Assembly (NCBI RefSeq): GCF_014467075.1
Contig: NZ_AP023027.1
Coordinates: forward strand, 3,199,501-3,263,500
DNA length: 64,000 bases
Reading direction: 5' to 3'
Source: Anaerostipes caccae L1-92
GTDB taxonomy: Bacteria; Bacillota; Clostridia; Lachnospirales; Lachnospiraceae
In this document: piece by piece, positions 63,101 through 64,000 of the stretch
How the letters are laid out: each line of letters opens with the position of its first letter
How positions within the stretch are numbered: position 1 is the first letter of the stretch
Made by a program: the position numbers and the translations under genes
Notes under the pieces: model-generated
What the model was told of the DNA's origin: nothing
What the model saw: only the letters and a program-made list of their open reading frames with translations
Databases searched by the model: none

Positions 63101-63277
63101 AACATGGCCGATATGGGGTTTTCCGTTTGCTGTCGGAGGCCCGTCATAAAAAGTATAGGTGTCATCCCCTTTTCTCTCTTCGATACTCTTTTCAAAAATC
63201 TTGTGTTCTTTCCAGAACTCAACGGTCTGCTTCTCGCGGTCAACAAAATTCAGGTCGGAAGATACTTTCTTGTACAT
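60161..63277 (-). CDS. ileS: isoleucyl-tRNA synthetase
   Basis: 1038 residues, class I synthetase. HIGH motif in PPTANGKPHIGHVLTR (about residue 48), KMSKS in ENGQKMSKSKGNAVDPMEAL (about 595), and the WDTHGLPVELEVEK and WTTTPWTLPSNVALCV editing-region landmarks. The length and the two internal CxxC pairs (CECGH, CPECG) fit the eukaryote-like subtype common in Clostridia. Behind an isoleucine T-box leader, so expression rises when tRNA-Ile is uncharged. Confidence 0.97.
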   Translation of the reverse strand: MYKKVSSDLNFVDREKQTVEFWKEHKIFEKSIEERKGDDTYTFYDGPPTANGKPHIGHVLTRVIKDMIPRYQTMKGHKIIRKAGWDTHGLPVELEVEKKLGLDGKEQIEEYGLAPFIKECKESVWKYKGMWEDFSGVVGFWADMDDPYVTYHNDYIESVWWALKQIWDKGLLYKGYKIVPYCPRCGTPLSSHEVAQGYKDVKEKSAIARFKVKDEDAYILAWTTTPWTLPSNVALCVNPNETYVKVENDGYTYYLAEALCDSVLEGEYKVLETYKGTDLEYKEYEPLFPFVTPKEKAYYVTCDTYVTLTDGTGVVHIAPAFGEDDAQVGRKYGLPFVQLVDEKGEMTKETPWAGTFCKDADKLILKDLEERGLLFAALDFEHSYPHCWRCDTPLIYYARESWFIKMTDVKDQLIKNNNTVNWIPENIGKGRFGDWLENVQDWGISRNRYWGTPLNVWECECGHQHAIGSIEELKSMSDNCPEDIELHRPYIDDVTVKCPECGKEMRRVEEVIDCWFDSGSMPFAQWHYPFENKEIFEENFPADFISEAVDQTRGWFYSLLAISTLLFDKAPYKNVIVLGHVQDENGQKMSKSKGNAVDPMEALAEHGADAIRWYFYTNSAPWLPNRFHGKAVTEGQRKFMGTLWNTYAFYVLYAEIDQFDPTKYSLDHDKLPVMDRWLLSKLNSLVRTVDENLGAYRIPEAARALQEFVDEMSNWYVRRCRERFWAKGMEQDKINAYMTLYTALTTVCKAAAPMIPFMTEEIYQNLVKSVDQEAPESIHLCDFPAVDESLCDKELEENMDAVLKIVVLGRACRNSASIKNRQPIGQMYVKAPSELPEFYQDIIREELNVKAIEFTDDVSNFTTYNFKPQLKTVGPKYGKLLNGIRKHLTELDGNKAKAELDSKGMLEFTVDGMPVELSEEDLLIEMVKQEGFVTEADSDFTVVLDTNLTEELLEEGFIREIISKVQSMRKEAGFEVMDQITISYEANEKVKELISKNKSTVMNDVLATGIVAGEAAGFIKEWNINGEKVTLGVKKNEE

Positions 63278-63322
63278 CGTCTATTTCTCCTTTTTTATTA
63301 ATTTTGATTTTCTTAGACGGCG

Positions 63323-63370
63323 TTTTTATTTCATAGGGAAGTTCTGCGGCCTTCCCTGTAAAATAAAAAA
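63323..63370. repeat. A/T-armed hairpin element, copy 2 (ileS leader)
   Basis: The arms TTTTTATTTCATAGGGAAG and CTTCCCTGTAAAATAAAAA enclose TTCTGCGGC (63342-63350). The arms match copy 1 (8-56) in the same orientation, but the loop is inverted. It lies between the T-box terminator and the ileS ribosome site, so every full-length ileS message carries it. Confidence 0.65.
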
Positions 63371-63603
63371 GTGCTGTCCTAAAATAGGACAACACTTGCT
63401 GCTTCTATACCACCTATTTCACATACTGACATATGTTATCCTGATAACGGAGGATGCCGGCACAGCTTACTTTGTTCAGCTTGCAGCTCAAGAGTGATAT
63501 TCCTTATGTGCTACTTGCATCAGGCTCCCACCGCCCCTGACTCGCTCTCTGCTTTTACAGCATAAGTACTGTCTCTGTCAACGCTCTTTGAAAATGTTTA
63601 TTT
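63361..63603 (-). ncRNA. isoleucine-specific T-box leader of ileS
   Basis: Read on the minus strand: a Stem I with GCAGAGAGCGAG and GGTGGGAGCC landmarks, then a specifier loop GAATATCACT whose ATC (63498-63496) is an isoleucine codon. A middle stem and the T-box core AGGTGGTATAGAAGC (63415-63401) follow, with UGGU to pair the ACCA end of uncharged tRNA-Ile. The terminator is AAGTGTTGTCCT/AGGACAGCACTT plus a U-run. The core departs from the usual GGUGGUACCGCG after UGGU. Confidence 0.88.
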
Positions 63604-63609
63604 GTGTTT

Positions 63610-63638
63610 ATTTTAGTATAGGCATTTTTAAATGTCAA
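63610..63638 (-). promoter_or_regulatory. ileS T-box promoter
   Basis: Minus strand TTGACA (63638-63633), 17-base spacer, TAAAAT (63615-63610). Its -35 overlaps the stop codon of the upstream gene. Confidence 0.65.
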
Positions 63639-64000
63639 CCATCTTCATGAATTTCTGTTCCCGACATCAGAAACCGCAGGTCCGCATCTGTAAAATCACG
63701 CGGAAGACAGCTCCACCGTCCGTAATAAGAACAGCCCTCTGACACAATATCTTTCATTCTCCCTGCACAAGACTTTTCGCTGGATGCGATCATGTGATCT
63801 TCCGGATTCTTTGATAAAAAAGGAAACGTATTGTCCAAAAATTCCGGCAGCTCTTCCCGCAGGAATTTTTGAAAATTTCTTTCATTGGGCATTTGCACAA
63901 AAAAGCTTCTCGCTGCCTCCGGCATGATAACAGCCATATTCTCTTCCCCGGCAATCTGCTCTATATTTGTTCTGCGGACCCAGAAAGAAGCATCCTGGCT
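63635..64000 (-). CDS. unrecognised protein, 5' end beyond the window
   Basis: The minus-strand frame is open from the right edge to TGA at 63635, giving at least 121 residues; an internal ATG at 63937 is probably not the true start because the frame continues upstream. The visible part includes VIMPEAARSFFVQMPNERNF, FLDNTFPFLSKNPEDHMIAS and GRWSCLPRDFTDADLRFLMS. It is soluble by pattern, with three Cys. I do not recognise the family. Confidence 0.6.
   Translation of the reverse strand, partial: SQDASFWVRRTNIEQIAGEENMAVIMPEAARSFFVQMPNERNFQKFLREELPEFLDNTFPFLSKNPEDHMIASSEKSCAGRMKDIVSEGCSYYGRWSCLPRDFTDADLRFLMSGTEIHEDG

Noticed and set aside
63421..63440. TGACATATGT inside the ileS leader resembles half of the UPF0251 operator
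   Set aside because: It falls within the middle hairpin of the T-box leader, is not a full palindrome copy, and has no matching promoter overlap.
1..64000. CRISPR arrays, rRNA or tRNA genes, insertion sequences
   Set aside because: No regular direct-repeat array, rRNA core sequence, tRNA cloverleaf or transposase frame was found on reading; short RNAs found are listed as features.

Overview
The window looks like a chromosomal segment from a spore-forming, anaerobic, gut-type Firmicute, most likely a member of the Lachnospiraceae. The basis is the Clostridia-type S10-spc-alpha ribosomal gene order, spoIID/spoIIQ-type sporulation genes, an oxygen-independent ribonucleotide reductase, reverse rubrerythrin, a FabK-like type II fatty acid cluster, strong AGGAGG ribosome sites and moderate GC. 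No species call is made.

Layout. 1-2200: a WYL regulator with a uracil-DNA-glycosylase-like partner, then a type I toxin-antitoxin locus with a 29-residue toxin gene too short for ordinary ORF calling. 2200-29500 (minus strand): one long ribosomal block, read right to left as rpsJ to rplQ, then ecfA1-ecfA2-ecfT-truA and rplM-rpsI. Two insertions break this normally conserved order. One is a plus-strand surface-protein gene behind a c-di-GMP-I riboswitch, between rplQ and ecfA1. The other is nrdG-nrdD, with tandem NrdR-like boxes, between truA and rplM. A diverged repeat of about 105 bp follows both rpsH and rplW.

29500-35500: a HEPN/MNT-type pair, an aldo/keto reductase, and a divergently regulated operon combining hexulose-phosphate synthase, phosphohexuloisomerase and DhaK/DhaL. 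35500-43900: a fatty acid operon (acpP, fabD, fabG, fabF, accB, fabZ, accC, accD, accA, FabK-like) behind a FabT-like operator; fabH and fabT are not in the window. 44000-49600: an L-sorbose-1-phosphate-reductase-like dehydrogenase and a four-gene Gld-like ABC export cluster. 49600-54200: reverse rubrerythrin and its Fur/PerR-family regulator, which share an operator, a DEAD-box helicase, a NifX-like/UPF0251 pair with two perfect operators, and a hemolysin-III-like membrane protein.

54200-57230 holds three tandem paralogous phage tail-fibre-like genes. Their N-termini are nearly identical, their C-terminal tips are swapped, and each has its own conserved upstream element, with no other phage genes nearby. 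57230-64000: a GIY-YIG protein, the spoIID/spoIIQ pair, a decayed type III toxin-antitoxin locus, and ileS behind an isoleucine T-box. The ileS leader carries a hairpin that also occurs at the left edge of the window, with its loop inverted. A partial unrecognised gene runs off the right edge.

All calls come from reading the sequence; no database search was run. Promoter, operator and RNA-structure calls rest on motif and pairing inspection.
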